From an uncultured Corynebacterium sp. (GTDB lineage: Bacteria; Actinomycetota; Actinomycetes; Mycobacteriales; Mycobacteriaceae): a DNA stretch of 14,425 nt. The DNA is taken from NCBI GenBank assembly GCA_915275065.1, contig CAJZGD010000035.1, positions 1 to 14,425 on the forward strand, in the 5' to 3' direction. This document shows, in pieces, positions 1-7,957 of this stretch. Both the position numbers and the translations under genes were made by a program. The notes beneath the pieces were generated by a model, which saw nothing but the letters and a program-made list of their open reading frames with translations, was not told where the DNA came from and did no database searches. Within the stretch, counting starts at the first letter, position 1. Each line of letters begins with the position of its first letter.

Positions 1-1
1 C

Positions 2-112
2 GCTTCGGCGGGGTTTTCGACATTCAATACGGCTCATGTTGAACATATTCAGGCATGTACCGTTACTGAAGACCTCACCGAGATCAACATCGACAAGCAA
101 AAACAGGAATAA
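2..112 (+). CDS. C-terminal end of an unrecognised protein (partial, 5' end outside window)
   Basis: A plus-strand frame is open from the window edge to a TAA at 110-112 and gives the last 36 residues of a protein, ending in a charged tail (…NIDKQKQE). The stop lies 8 bases before the DUF445 start, so the two genes are probably co-transcribed. There is too little sequence to name a family. It could be a chance open frame, but the tight spacing to the next start and the lack of any other signal in these bases favour a real gene end. Confidence 0.5.
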   Translation, partial: ASAGFSTFNTAHVEHIQACTVTEDLTEINIDKQKQE

Positions 113-120
113 TAGCAGAT

Positions 121-1437
121 ATGGAAAAACCCGTAACCACTACACAACGGCTAGCAGTACCTGGCCCCTCACCAGAAATGGAGGCGCTCAGACGCACTGA
201 ACTACGACGGTATAAAGCCTTAGCCACTGGATTGCTACTCATTGCCGCCGTAATATTTTTTGGATGCCGTTGGTTGGAAGCACACGGACAAGTCGGTGCT
301 TGGGTTGGTTTTGTTCGTGCTGCAGCTGAAGCCGGGATGGTTGGTGGCCTGGCCGACTGGTTTGCCGTGACCGCACTCTTTCGCTACCCCCTGGGGCTGA
401 AAATACCCCACACTGCCATTATCCGACGCAAAAAAGACCAAGTGGGTGAAGCCCTCAGTGGTTTCGTTGGCGATAACTTCCTCAATGCAGAACTTATCAC
501 CGAAAAAGTTTCCAAAGCCGAAGTGCCAGAGCGTATTGCCAAATGGCTTGTTGAACCAGAGAATGCGGAAAAAGTATCCCGGGAAGTCGGTAAATTCGTA
601 GCCAATGCGGTCAACGCCCTTGACCCTAAAGACGCAGAAGCCGTCATCCGAGCCTCACTCATTGAGAAACTCTCCAAACCAGAATGGGGGCCGCCACTGG
701 GTCGAGTCTTGCAAAAACTTGTTGACGGCGGCCAAATCGAACCCCTGGTCGACCAGTTTGTTGCCTGGATGCATAAAAAAGCGCTCACCTCGGAAGAATT
801 CATCACCCGAGTGCTCGACGACCGTGCCCCAATCTGGGCCCCCCGCTTTGTCAACGAACTCGTTGGTGACCGGGTATACCGTGAGCTCATCACCTGGACG
901 GCCGCGGTTAATGCCAATAAAAATCATGAGGCCCGCCACGCCATTCGCCGATTCATCAACCAATTCATTGATGACCTGCAGCATGATCCCACCATGATCG
1001 CCCGCGTCGAGGAAATCAAAACTGATATCATGAATTCCTCCGCTGTGCATGATGCCGCCGGAACTCTTTGGAACAGCGCCCGTGATGGTTTGATATCCGC
1101 AGCCCGCGATGAGCAGTCCGTGCTCCGACGCAAAATTGTAGAACTATCCATGACGTGGGGAGAAAAACTCCAAACGGATGACGAGTTACGCCACTCTGTG
1201 GACCAACGAATCACTGGTGCAGCGGCCTTCCTTGCCGATAACTATGCGGACGAAGTAACCAGCATTATCTCCGAAACCATTGAACGGTGGGACGCTGATG
1301 AGGCAAGCGATAAAATTGAACTCATGGTGGGTAAAGATTTGCAGTATATTCGCCTTAATGGCACTATCGTGGGAGCATTGGCAGGTCTTGCTATTTACAC
1401 CGTTTCGTACCTACTCTTCACAATCTCCCCGTTGTAA
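121..1437 (+). CDS. DUF445 family membrane protein
   Basis: 438 residues. A hydrophobic segment lies at about residues 33-51 and a second at the extreme C terminus (about 412-436), leaving a long, mostly helical, charged middle. Residues about 72-100 carry the DUF445 signature: an AxxGMVGGLADWFAVTALFR-type stretch followed by PLGL, IPHTAII and a basic patch. The actinobacterial homologue is M. tuberculosis Rv0473; no biochemical role is established. The likely topology is two membrane anchors with a large soluble domain. An AGGA-like site at 105-108 supports the start at 121, although an in-frame ATG at 178 (Met20) is an alternative because the first 19 residues are poorly structured. It is followed after 52 bases by the DUF2516 gene on the same strand, so the two are likely in one operon. 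Confidence 0.9.
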   Translation: MEKPVTTTQRLAVPGPSPEMEALRRTELRRYKALATGLLLIAAVIFFGCRWLEAHGQVGAWVGFVRAAAEAGMVGGLADWFAVTALFRYPLGLKIPHTAIIRRKKDQVGEALSGFVGDNFLNAELITEKVSKAEVPERIAKWLVEPENAEKVSREVGKFVANAVNALDPKDAEAVIRASLIEKLSKPEWGPPLGRVLQKLVDGGQIEPLVDQFVAWMHKKALTSEEFITRVLDDRAPIWAPRFVNELVGDRVYRELITWTAAVNANKNHEARHAIRRFINQFIDDLQHDPTMIARVEEIKTDIMNSSAVHDAAGTLWNSARDGLISAARDEQSVLRRKIVELSMTWGEKLQTDDELRHSVDQRITGAAAFLADNYADEVTSIISETIERWDADEASDKIELMVGKDLQYIRLNGTIVGALAGLAIYTVSYLLFTISPL

Positions 1438-1489
1438 CCCAAAATAACCCGTAGAACCATCAATATTGCAGGGAATAAAAACTGTTGCC

Positions 1490-1777
1490 ATGAACATTGA
1501 AAGCATCCTTAACCAAGCAATTCTATTCGGCTATTGGCTCATAGCGATCTTCGCGCTCATTGGGGCGCTACTGGCAGCCACTACTCGTGAAGATGCGTTC
1601 ACTGTCGCTGAACGTCAAGGAAAATTAGCATGGGTTGGATTGCTTCTTCTATCAGCATTAGCCATAGCTATTGCCATGCCATTCCTCTCATGGATTGGTA
1701 TAGTCATCACCGGATTGTATTGGTTCGATGTGCGGCCACAAATTAACGACATTCTGAGCGGAAATTACGGATGGTAG
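1490..1777 (+). CDS. DUF2516 family small membrane protein
   Basis: 95 residues from the ATG at 1490; an in-frame TTG at 1466 would add 8 residues but has no visible ribosome site. Three hydrophobic stretches lie at about 10-30, 47-63 and 65-79. Between the first two is the conserved, polar TTREDAFTVAERQGKLAW segment, and after the last is YWFDVRP, both typical of DUF2516 (Rv0476 in M. tuberculosis). The function is unknown. An AGGGA at 1470-1474 is a possible but distant ribosome site. The gene sits between DUF445 and the DeoC-like gene with gaps of 52 and 19 bases, which fits one transcript. Confidence 0.85.
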   Translation: MNIESILNQAILFGYWLIAIFALIGALLAATTREDAFTVAERQGKLAWVGLLLLSALAIAIAMPFLSWIGIVITGLYWFDVRPQINDILSGNYGW

Positions 1778-1796
1778 TCAGCATAAACACTGGTGA

Positions 1797-2366
1797 ATGC
1801 CGCGCATGAAAATCTATCGCACATTCCTCACCCCCCAGCCGGAAGAAATCATTGCGGCGTGCGCTGCCGGCCATAGCGTCTGCGTGCCCCCCAACATGTT
1901 GGATTTTGCCACAGGTGACGTTGCCAGTTTTGCTGGCTACCCCACCGGTAACCACCATCAACTCGTCAAAGCCAGCGAAGCCCGACTAGCGGCACAACAA
2001 GGCGCACGGCTCATTATCGCTGTCCCCAGCATCATATCTGGCACCATGGCTGGAACATCCAATGATGCTCATGAATCACTCATGGCTGAAATTGTGTTAC
2101 TACGAGAAGCCGTGCCGTATCCAACCACTCTAGCCATCGTGGTAGACACCCAAGCGCTCGATGATGCCCAAGCCCTCGCATTAGCCACTGTTGCTAAAAA
2201 CAGTGGTGCCGATGCCATCTGCACCGGTGTGACAGAATCCCGACCCCACACCCACCCAGTATTAGCCTCAGTGCTTCCAATCATTGCCATTGGGCAAAGC
2301 CCCACATGCGCCCAGGATGCCATGATATGGCTCAACACTAACACCAATCCAGCAGAACGCAGCTAG
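1797..2366 (+). CDS. Deoxyribose-phosphate aldolase (DeoC)-like protein, catalytic lysines missing
   Basis: 189 residues, against about 220 for typical bacterial DeoC, which cleaves deoxyribose-5-phosphate into glyceraldehyde-3-phosphate and acetaldehyde through a lysine Schiff base. Family landmarks are recognisable: VCVPP near residue 28 (usual CVNP), GYPTG at 47-51 (usual GFPxG), then a K..E…GA pattern at 58-70, and SGADAICTG at 136-144, aligned by eye with AGADFVKTSTGF. In that alignment the Schiff-base lysine is Cys142. The later KASGGI motif reads as AIGQS, without lysine, and the EID motif is LIIA. Position after DUF2516 matches Rv0478 (deoC) in M. tuberculosis. The start could be Met1 (1797) or Met4 (1806); a stop lies just upstream in frame. 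I infer a diverged, probably non-aldolase homologue. A different TIM-barrel function is possible. Confidence 0.7.
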   Translation: MPRMKIYRTFLTPQPEEIIAACAAGHSVCVPPNMLDFATGDVASFAGYPTGNHHQLVKASEARLAAQQGARLIIAVPSIISGTMAGTSNDAHESLMAEIVLLREAVPYPTTLAIVVDTQALDDAQALALATVAKNSGADAICTGVTESRPHTHPVLASVLPIIAIGQSPTCAQDAMIWLNTNTNPAERS

Positions 2367-2413
2367 TCCGTTCCCCTTCAACTACCCAGCCCTAATCCCA
2401 ACCCCACAAGCTT

Positions 2414-2452
2414 ATGGTTTGTGGTGCCCGGCGCGCAGGAACCACAAACCAT
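2414..2452. terminator. Hairpin between convergent genes (probable bidirectional terminator)
   Basis: Perfect 12-base inverted repeat: ATGGTTTGTGGT at 2414-2425 and ACCACAAACCAT at 2441-2452, with a 15-base GC-rich loop. On the plus strand it is followed by a moderately T-rich stretch (ACTTTATTATG). It lies 47 bases past the DeoC-like stop and 17 bases past the DUF2993 stop on the other strand, exactly where a shared terminator is expected. Confidence 0.75.
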
Positions 2453-2469
2453 GACTTTATTATGCTTGG

Positions 2470-3306
2470 TTATTGCGTTGGCATTGATTCGGAAGCCGCC
2501 GACAACTTCACGTTTTGGCCGCTCATTTTAATCCGCAGCCCACCATCAATAACCGTCACCTCATCGGTGGCCATGCCATTGGTGTTCACCTTGGAAATGT
2601 TCTCATTCAGGCCCTTCGACACGGTTTCCGTCACTTCGGACGGCAATGCAAAACCAAATAATGCTGTGTTTACCGCGTCAAAACCCAAATTGCCATCCTG
2701 TACCTTAGGCTTCAGCGTTAACGTGGCCGCCCCATTGGTGAACTCCACATCAATCGTGGAATTCTGTGGGTTACTTGTCACCTTGGTCACCTTCACCACC
2801 TGCTGCAAAAGCCCCTGTAGATTCGCCTTCAAATCAGATGCATCTGTGTCACCTGACGTATCCTGTTGCGCTACAGCTGATTGCACCATCGCCAGCAAGA
2901 AAGCATCATCCGGTTCTACCTCCAGTGTCATGGTGCGGGCGGTGGGATTCTCCGAATCTAACAGTGATAACCCATCGGCAACCATGCGGGTCTTGGGTAC
3001 CCCAGTGATTTCACTAATGGTGGAATCGGCATTCTTTTTGATGTTTATCGTTGATGGGGTATCCAGTTCAACGTGAGGAATCTCCCCTTTCACCAGGCCC
3101 AACAATAAGGGCGATAGGCCAAATGAGATTTTGGGCTTCTCTTTTTGCTCCGATGAGGTTTGGGTGTCTTGTGCCGCCAAGGCCTGGACTACCTGGTTAC
3201 CAATAAACCAGCGCAGCCCAAACTCTGCGACTAACAGTAAAACTGCTATCCCAATGATTATTGTTAGGAGGATTGTCCCAGCAGATGAACGTTGTTTCAT
3301 AACCAT
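2470..3306 (-). CDS. DUF2993 (LmeA-like) membrane-anchored or secreted protein
   Basis: 278 residues. A short basic N terminus (KQR) leads into a hydrophobic segment at about residues 11-30, giving an uncleaved anchor or signal sequence. The rest is polar and exported. The body has the DUF2993 pattern: GLSPLLLGLVKGEIPHVEL followed by alternating hydrophobic beta-strand segments and a C-terminal VTVIDGGLRIKMSG strand. In mycobacteria, family member LmeA binds phospholipids and assists mannan elongation; the positional counterpart is the exported protein Rv0479c. A lipid-binding role at the envelope is therefore an inference. The start could be Met1 (3306) or Met3 (3300). It is the last gene of a minus-strand set, 48 bases after the methyltransferase. 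Confidence 0.8.
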   Translation of the reverse strand: MVMKQRSSAGTILLTIIIGIAVLLLVAEFGLRWFIGNQVVQALAAQDTQTSSEQKEKPKISFGLSPLLLGLVKGEIPHVELDTPSTINIKKNADSTISEITGVPKTRMVADGLSLLDSENPTARTMTLEVEPDDAFLLAMVQSAVAQQDTSGDTDASDLKANLQGLLQQVVKVTKVTSNPQNSTIDVEFTNGAATLTLKPKVQDGNLGFDAVNTALFGFALPSEVTETVSKGLNENISKVNTNGMATDEVTVIDGGLRIKMSGQNVKLSAASESMPTQ

Positions 3307-3354
3307 CTAGTGTGGCTGATAAACCTTGAATGTGCCACAATTGGTGCCGAAAGA

Positions 3355-4185
3355 TCACAAAAAAGCTGTTGTCTCCGGCGCAACCACCGACCAAGGGACA
3401 GTTAAAACGTTGTCCCGAAGCAGCCGTGGCCGTGTGATCGGCAGGTGTTCACGTAATAGCTTTTGGGTTTCCCGCCACCGGATTCGCGGCCCAAATGCGG
3501 CCAAACCATTGGTTTTGTCCCAACAGTCGTCGCAAAGCCGCAATAATGAATGAATTTTCTGTCCTGGTACATTTCGGTGGATCAGTATTTTAGGTAACCG
3601 TTCCGCCACATCTGAGGGTTTCGCCACATCCCACGGTTGCCACGCCAATGTGAGCGACACCGGACCTTGCCGATTGAGCAGCACCCAACTAGCCCGCCTA
3701 CCTAACTCATCGCATGTTCCCTCAATGAAAACCCCACCCGGTGCCAGCCGGCTACACACCATGCGCCACGCATCCGGCACCTGCGCCACATCGTATTGCC
3801 GCAGCACATTAAAAGCCCGCACCAAGTGGGGTTGGTAGCCCGCCAGCTCAAACCCACCCCGCTCAAACCGTACCCCATCCCGTGGCGGCAATACCCGGCT
3901 GGGATCAATCTCTAACCCAACCACCGATACGTGTGGGTTCATACGGCGCAACCACCACGCCCATTCACACGTAGTGGTGTAACTGTCCCCATACCCCACA
4001 TCAATAGCCAACGGTACCGCAACCGCATGCGGACGTAGTTTTTGGCGCAGCTCAGGATGATAAAAAACCCACCGGTCGACCTTCCGCAGCCGGTTAAAAC
4101 CAGTCGTGCCGCGGGTGATGGTCCCAATGGGCTGTCGTGAATGACGGCGAAACTGTGCGCGCTGATTATGCCCATGATTCGCCAT
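3355..4185 (-). CDS. Class I SAM-dependent methyltransferase
   Basis: 276 residues. RGTTGFNRLRKVDRW at about 25-39 precedes the SAM-binding motif I, IDVGYGDSYTT at 61-71. An acidic loop follows, VVGLEIDPSRV at 88-98, and then the post-motif strand LAPGGVFIEGTCDE at about 147-160. This arrangement fits a Rossmann-fold methyltransferase family common in actinobacteria; I cannot name its substrate. No signal peptide or membrane segment is present, so it should be cytoplasmic. It starts 15 bases after the DUF2505 stop on the same strand, indicating co-transcription. The ribosome site is weak. Confidence 0.8.
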   Translation of the reverse strand: MANHGHNQRAQFRRHSRQPIGTITRGTTGFNRLRKVDRWVFYHPELRQKLRPHAVAVPLAIDVGYGDSYTTTCEWAWWLRRMNPHVSVVGLEIDPSRVLPPRDGVRFERGGFELAGYQPHLVRAFNVLRQYDVAQVPDAWRMVCSRLAPGGVFIEGTCDELGRRASWVLLNRQGPVSLTLAWQPWDVAKPSDVAERLPKILIHRNVPGQKIHSLLRLCDDCWDKTNGLAAFGPRIRWRETQKLLREHLPITRPRLLRDNVLTVPWSVVAPETTAFL

Positions 4186-4200
4186 AAAATCTACAAAAAA

Positions 4201-4701
4201 TTAGTGTGACGCCACCCAGTCGGAAGTGATGGCACCCTCGTTGCCAAACAGTTCGCCTAGCGCCTCAGCCACCTTCGGCTCGATAGCCGGCCCCATGAAA
4301 GGAATATTGACCGTGACCTCATTCGCATATTCGAGAGTCGTTTCGTCACCACTGCCAGACAGGTTGATGGTGCCCTTGAAATCTACCGGTGTCCCCTTGA
4401 CGTCGGCAGTGTACGACAACGCAGCGGTTTCCCCAGTCAGCGGCCCCACCGTGACTACCCGCTTCACTTTAAGCGCCTGACTGATCATCGAACGTACAGC
4501 CTCCGGCAAAATCTCCAGCGGCAACACCTCATACAGGGTGATTTCCGCGCCACCGTCTGTAGGCACAAATTCATGCACCTCGCCAGGCTCAGGGGACAGA
4601 GTAGCAGCCACATGCGCCCAATATTCTTCGGTGGTCAGAGCAGCATGCACCGATTGAGCTGGATGTTTAATGGTTACAGTATTCGAACTACGCGTAGTCA
4701 T
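4201..4701 (-). CDS. DUF2505 family protein (Rv0481c-like)
   Basis: 166 residues. The sequence opens with a short variable tail and then HPAQSVHAALTTEEYWAH, continues through repeated beta-strand segments and ends in IPFMGPAIEPKVAEALGELF, a C-terminal amphipathic helix. This layout resembles the START/SRPBCC fold proposed for DUF2505, whose members (Rv0481c in M. tuberculosis) have no assigned ligand. Like Rv0481c, it lies back to back with murB. A TAATCT hexamer on the minus strand ends 6 bases before the ATG and no ribosome site is seen, so the mRNA is probably leaderless. It heads the minus-strand DUF2505-methyltransferase-DUF2993 set. Confidence 0.82.
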   Translation of the reverse strand: MTTRSSNTVTIKHPAQSVHAALTTEEYWAHVAATLSPEPGEVHEFVPTDGGAEITLYEVLPLEILPEAVRSMISQALKVKRVVTVGPLTGETAALSYTADVKGTPVDFKGTINLSGSGDETTLEYANEVTVNIPFMGPAIEPKVAEALGELFGNEGAITSDWVASH

Positions 4702-4707
4702 GCATAC

Positions 4708-4723
4708 AGATTACCCTTAATAT
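4708..4723. promoter_or_regulatory. Divergent -10 elements for DUF2505 and murB (putative leaderless promoters)
   Basis: Minus strand: TAATCT at 4713-4708, with its last base 7 before the DUF2505 ATG (4701). Plus strand: TAATAT at 4718-4723, followed by 7 bases and the ATG at 4731. The two hexamers are 4 bases apart. Both match the TAnnnT actinobacterial -10 pattern and put transcription starts at or next to start codons. No clear -35 was found for either. Confidence 0.5.
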
Positions 4724-4730
4724 GGTGACT

Positions 4731-5870
4731 ATGCTCATGGAACCCTTATTACAGCTTTTCGACGCCCATGTTCGCGGCGTCGTTGAGAAGCGCGATGACG
4801 TACAACTCGTCGATACCACTTTTGCCCAACTCACCACCCTCCACCTTGGAGGGCGGCCCGCCCACACACTGCGCTGCACCACCCGCGATGCGGTTGTTGA
4901 TATTGTGAAACTCCTCGACAGGCACAATATTCCACTCCTCGTCGTTGGTGGCGGCTCCAACCTTGTCATCGCCGACGGCGATATTCCCCTCATCGCGGTC
5001 ATTGTTGCCTGTGACGAAATCTACCTGGACAAAGAAACCGGTGAGCTTGAGGCCGACGCCGGTGCCGTGTGGGACACAGTTGTTTGCCTCTCTGTCGACC
5101 AAGGCATGGGTGGCATTGAATGCCTCTCCGGCATACCCGGTAGTGCTGGCGCCACCCCCGTGCAGAATGTTGGGGCATACGGTGTGGAAATCGCCGATGT
5201 CCTCACCGAGGTGGAGCTTTACCGCCGTGACACCGGGGCCCGGGAATGGGTGCGCTCCGCCGACCTGGAACTTTCCTACCGCTACTCCAACCTGAAATTC
5301 ACCAACAAAGCCGTCGTGTTAGGCATTCGACTCCGGCTACGAAATGATGGGTTATCGGCACCACTACGGTTCGGGGAACTCGCCCGGGTTCTGAACGTAT
5401 CCGTGAACGAAATCGAAGCACGCAGGCTCGCCACCACTGTTCGTGCTGAGGTTCTCCGGTTACGGAAAAAGAAAGGCATGGTTTACAACCCTGAAGATCA
5501 CGATACGTGGTCTGCCGGCTCGTTTTTTACCAACCCCATTGTTTCCCCAGAGGTCGCCCAACACGTTCGTGATGTCGTCGAAAAGCTCCACGGCGCAGAC
5601 GATGCTGCCGCCATGCCGTGCTTTGATGCTAGCGGCGGGCGGAAAAAACTCTCCGCCGCCTGGCTCATCGAACGCGCCGGCTACCCCAAGGGCTACCCCG
5701 AAGACGGCGCCGCGCGGCTTTCCACGAAACACACCCTTGCACTCACGAATCGTGGTGCCGCAACCACCGAAGACCTGGTAGAGCTCGCCCGTACTGTGCG
5801 TAATGGGGTGGAAAAAACCTTCGGTGTGAGTCTTGTCCCCGAACCGGTGTGGGTGGGTGTTAGTTTATAA
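4731..5870 (+). CDS. murB: UDP-N-acetylenolpyruvoylglucosamine reductase MurB
   Basis: Reduces UDP-GlcNAc-enolpyruvate to UDP-MurNAc with NADPH and FAD, the second committed step of peptidoglycan synthesis in the cytoplasm. 379 residues from the ATG at 4731, which I prefer because it sits 7 bases after a -10-like TAATAT; ATGs at 4722 and 4737 are in frame alternatives. FAD-binding landmarks are TTLHLGGRPAH (35-45) and VVGGGSN (71-77), followed by GIECLSGIPGSAGATPVQNVG. The catalytic set is present: Arg184 in SYRYSNLK, the proton-donor Ser264 in GSFFTNP, and Glu371 in LVPEPVWVG. The SYRYSN loop and length fit type I MurB. Its 3' end overlaps the convergent acyl-CoA synthetase gene by 11 bases. 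Confidence 0.96.
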   Translation: MLMEPLLQLFDAHVRGVVEKRDDVQLVDTTFAQLTTLHLGGRPAHTLRCTTRDAVVDIVKLLDRHNIPLLVVGGGSNLVIADGDIPLIAVIVACDEIYLDKETGELEADAGAVWDTVVCLSVDQGMGGIECLSGIPGSAGATPVQNVGAYGVEIADVLTEVELYRRDTGAREWVRSADLELSYRYSNLKFTNKAVVLGIRLRLRNDGLSAPLRFGELARVLNVSVNEIEARRLATTVRAEVLRLRKKKGMVYNPEDHDTWSAGSFFTNPIVSPEVAQHVRDVVEKLHGADDAAAMPCFDASGGRKKLSAAWLIERAGYPKGYPEDGAARLSTKHTLALTNRGAATTEDLVELARTVRNGVEKTFGVSLVPEPVWVGVSL

Positions 5871-7704
5871 ACTTGCTGATCAGTTCGGCCTGGACTTCGC
5901 GCCGCCGAATTTTGCCCATTTGGTCCCGTGGCATGTCTTCAAAGTGGTAGAACGTGCGTGGCACCTTGTAGCGAGTCAACCGGTCGCGACAAAACTCTTT
6001 CAACCCCTCTGGGTCCAATGCCGCGCCGGGGCCGAGCGTGATGGCGGCCACCACGGATTCTGACCCGTCTTTGCGCGGCATGCCCACTACGGCGCAGTCG
6101 GTAATATCCGGGTGCGAAAGCAGTACTTCTTCCACTTCTAGTGGGTGCACATTGAAACCACCGGTGATAATGACTTCTTTAATGCGCGCTACTAGGCGGA
6201 TAAATCCGTCTTCTTCCATGATGCCCACGTCACCGGTGCGGTACCAGCCGTGGTGGAATGCTTTTTCGGTGGCTTCTGGGTTGTTCAAGTATCCGGCGAA
6301 TACTTGTGGCCCCCGGACCAGCACTTCGCCTTCTTGCCCGTCGGGCATAGTCTCATCCAAGTTTTTGGGGTTACCGATTCGTACTTCTGTGTCTGGGAAT
6401 GGGATGCCCACATAGCCGGGTCGTCGATTGGAATTCATGGGGTTCCCCACAATGATGGGGGAGGTTTCGGTGAGGCCATAACCTTCTACTAGCAGCCCGC
6501 CGGTGAGTTTTTCCCACTGCTCTACTGTGTCCACTGGCAGTGTGGATGCCCCCGAGAAAGAATTCCGCACCCCGCTAATGGAAATGCTGTCGGCTTTCGC
6601 CGCGTCCACAATTTTCTGGTACAGCGTCGGCACCCCCGGAACCCATGTGGGGGTGCGTTTCTTCATGATCTGCATGATGAGTGGGATTTGCGGTGCCGGT
6701 AGGAGCATGATTTCGCCACCAATATAGACCGCCAGGTTCAGCACAATGGTGAGCCCATAGGCGTGGAAAAAAGGCAGCGCCCCCAGCAGTCGTTCTTCGT
6801 TGCCGAGATCTTTCACCCAGGCTTTGCCCTGTAATAAGTTGGCGAAGAGGCCACCGTGGGTAAGCTGTGCCCCTTTAGGATCTCCGGTTGTTCCCGAGGT
6901 GTATAGGATTACCGCGACGGATTTTGTAGTGACGTCAATGTTTGACACCACATCATCCCCGTTACCACCTAAAGCTGAGCTGATGAGCAGATCCCACGGG
7001 ATAGAGTTGGGTGCGGGTGCGGTGAGTGCTTCTCGACGTTTGGTAATCATCGGTAGCGGTAGCCCTAGAATGAACTGTTTTGCTTTGGGCATTGCATCAA
7101 TCATGTTCACTGACACAATGGTTTCCAGTGGGGTGGTGCGGCGTAGTTTTTCCAGGGTGGAAGCGGCTTTGTCCCATACGATAGCTACTCGTGCTGCATG
7201 GTCGTTGAAGGGTGATTCAAGTTCGTGGGCGGTGTAGAGCGGGTTGTGCTCGACCACGATTGCCCCTAATTTCAGGATTGCGAAATATGCGGCAACATGT
7301 TGCGGGCAATTGGGAAGCACAATGGCAACGCGATCTCCTGCCCGTACTCCTAAGGCGCGGAGGCCAGCGGCGGCAGACCGTACTTGTTTGTCTAGCTCAC
7401 TGTAGGTTTGTGTGCGGCCAAAGAAATATGTGGCAGGCTTGTCCGCGTTGAGGGAAAGGTTATTATCGTAAATATCCAGCAGCGTGGTGTCTTCATAATC
7501 CAGCGAATGCGGTGTCCAGGGGCCATAAAAATCAAGCCAGGCTTTAGTCTCGTAAGCCTGTGGTTTCTGCGGAGTAGCGGTTTCCCCAGGTGTAGCTTTG
7601 GTCTCAGATTCGGCTGGTGTTGTGGGCGTCTCCTGGCTTTCCGTTTTTGGCGGTGCAGCCTCATGGCTTGGTGAATTGTGGGATGAGGGTTCATGTTTTG
7701 GCAT
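5860..7704 (-). CDS. fadD: Long-chain fatty acid-CoA ligase (AMP-binding, FadD-type)
   Basis: 614 residues from the ATG at 7704, preferred over the ATG at 7713 because TAAGGA lies 8 bases before it. Activates fatty acids to acyl-AMP and then acyl-CoA. Motifs in order: P-loop YTSGTTGDPKG (268-278), GYGLTETSP (408-416), YRTGD (488-492), hinge and A8 region RIKEVIITGGFNV (507-519), and the adenylation lysine Lys598 in QMGKIRRREV. The first 50 or so residues are a low-complexity Thr/Pro/Glu/Ser/Lys stretch not normal for the family, before homology begins near KAWLDFYGPW. No membrane segment is evident. Substrate chain length cannot be read from sequence; a role in membrane lipid or mycolate supply is conceivable. 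The stop lies inside the murB 3' end. Confidence 0.93.
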   Translation of the reverse strand: MPKHEPSSHNSPSHEAAPPKTESQETPTTPAESETKATPGETATPQKPQAYETKAWLDFYGPWTPHSLDYEDTTLLDIYDNNLSLNADKPATYFFGRTQTYSELDKQVRSAAAGLRALGVRAGDRVAIVLPNCPQHVAAYFAILKLGAIVVEHNPLYTAHELESPFNDHAARVAIVWDKAASTLEKLRRTTPLETIVSVNMIDAMPKAKQFILGLPLPMITKRREALTAPAPNSIPWDLLISSALGGNGDDVVSNIDVTTKSVAVILYTSGTTGDPKGAQLTHGGLFANLLQGKAWVKDLGNEERLLGALPFFHAYGLTIVLNLAVYIGGEIMLLPAPQIPLIMQIMKKRTPTWVPGVPTLYQKIVDAAKADSISISGVRNSFSGASTLPVDTVEQWEKLTGGLLVEGYGLTETSPIIVGNPMNSNRRPGYVGIPFPDTEVRIGNPKNLDETMPDGQEGEVLVRGPQVFAGYLNNPEATEKAFHHGWYRTGDVGIMEEDGFIRLVARIKEVIITGGFNVHPLEVEEVLLSHPDITDCAVVGMPRKDGSESVVAAITLGPGAALDPEGLKEFCRDRLTRYKVPRTFYHFEDMPRDQMGKIRRREVQAELISKFIN

Positions 7705-7842
7705 TTGTGTCATCCTTAACGCTGCATGGATTATGGGTGATAGTTATGAGTAACGTGGTGCATCTCAACATAGGGTGGAGAATAACTACCACATGAAAAT
7801 ATGTAGTTAGAAGCATACCCCACAACGTGAGCATTTCCTTAC

Positions 7843-7867
7843 GAAGCATTATGAAGTGTAGCGAAGC
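7843..7867 (+). repeat. Three GAAGY direct repeats spaced exactly 10 bases
   Basis: GAAGC at 7843, GAAGT at 7853 and GAAGC at 7863 form three short direct repeats in helical phase. GAAGCAT also occurs at 7810-7816. Phased direct repeats are the usual binding layout of OmpR-type response regulators, but short motifs like this can arise by chance. Confidence 0.35.
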
Positions 7868-7957
7868 TACTGCACAATAATGATGGCTGCATTCTTGGCG
7901 GTAACCATAACCACAAATAATTTAGGCATCCAATAGAAAGCGAGAGTGGGGAAGAAC

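Noticed and set aside
384..917. 177-codon minus-strand frame inside the DUF445 gene
   Set aside because: Ser/Thr/Arg-rich shadow translation with no motif; the plus-strand frame has the DUF445 signature.
2414..3076. Long plus-strand open frame antisense to the DUF2993 gene
   Set aside because: It begins inside the hairpin terminator, its translation has no family features, and the minus-strand frame has a clear anchor and DUF2993 motifs.
7858..7870. Small palindrome GTAGC-gaa-GCTAC
   Set aside because: Only 5-base arms, no T-run, and no match to a known operator; noted within the intergenic entry but not treated as a separate signal.
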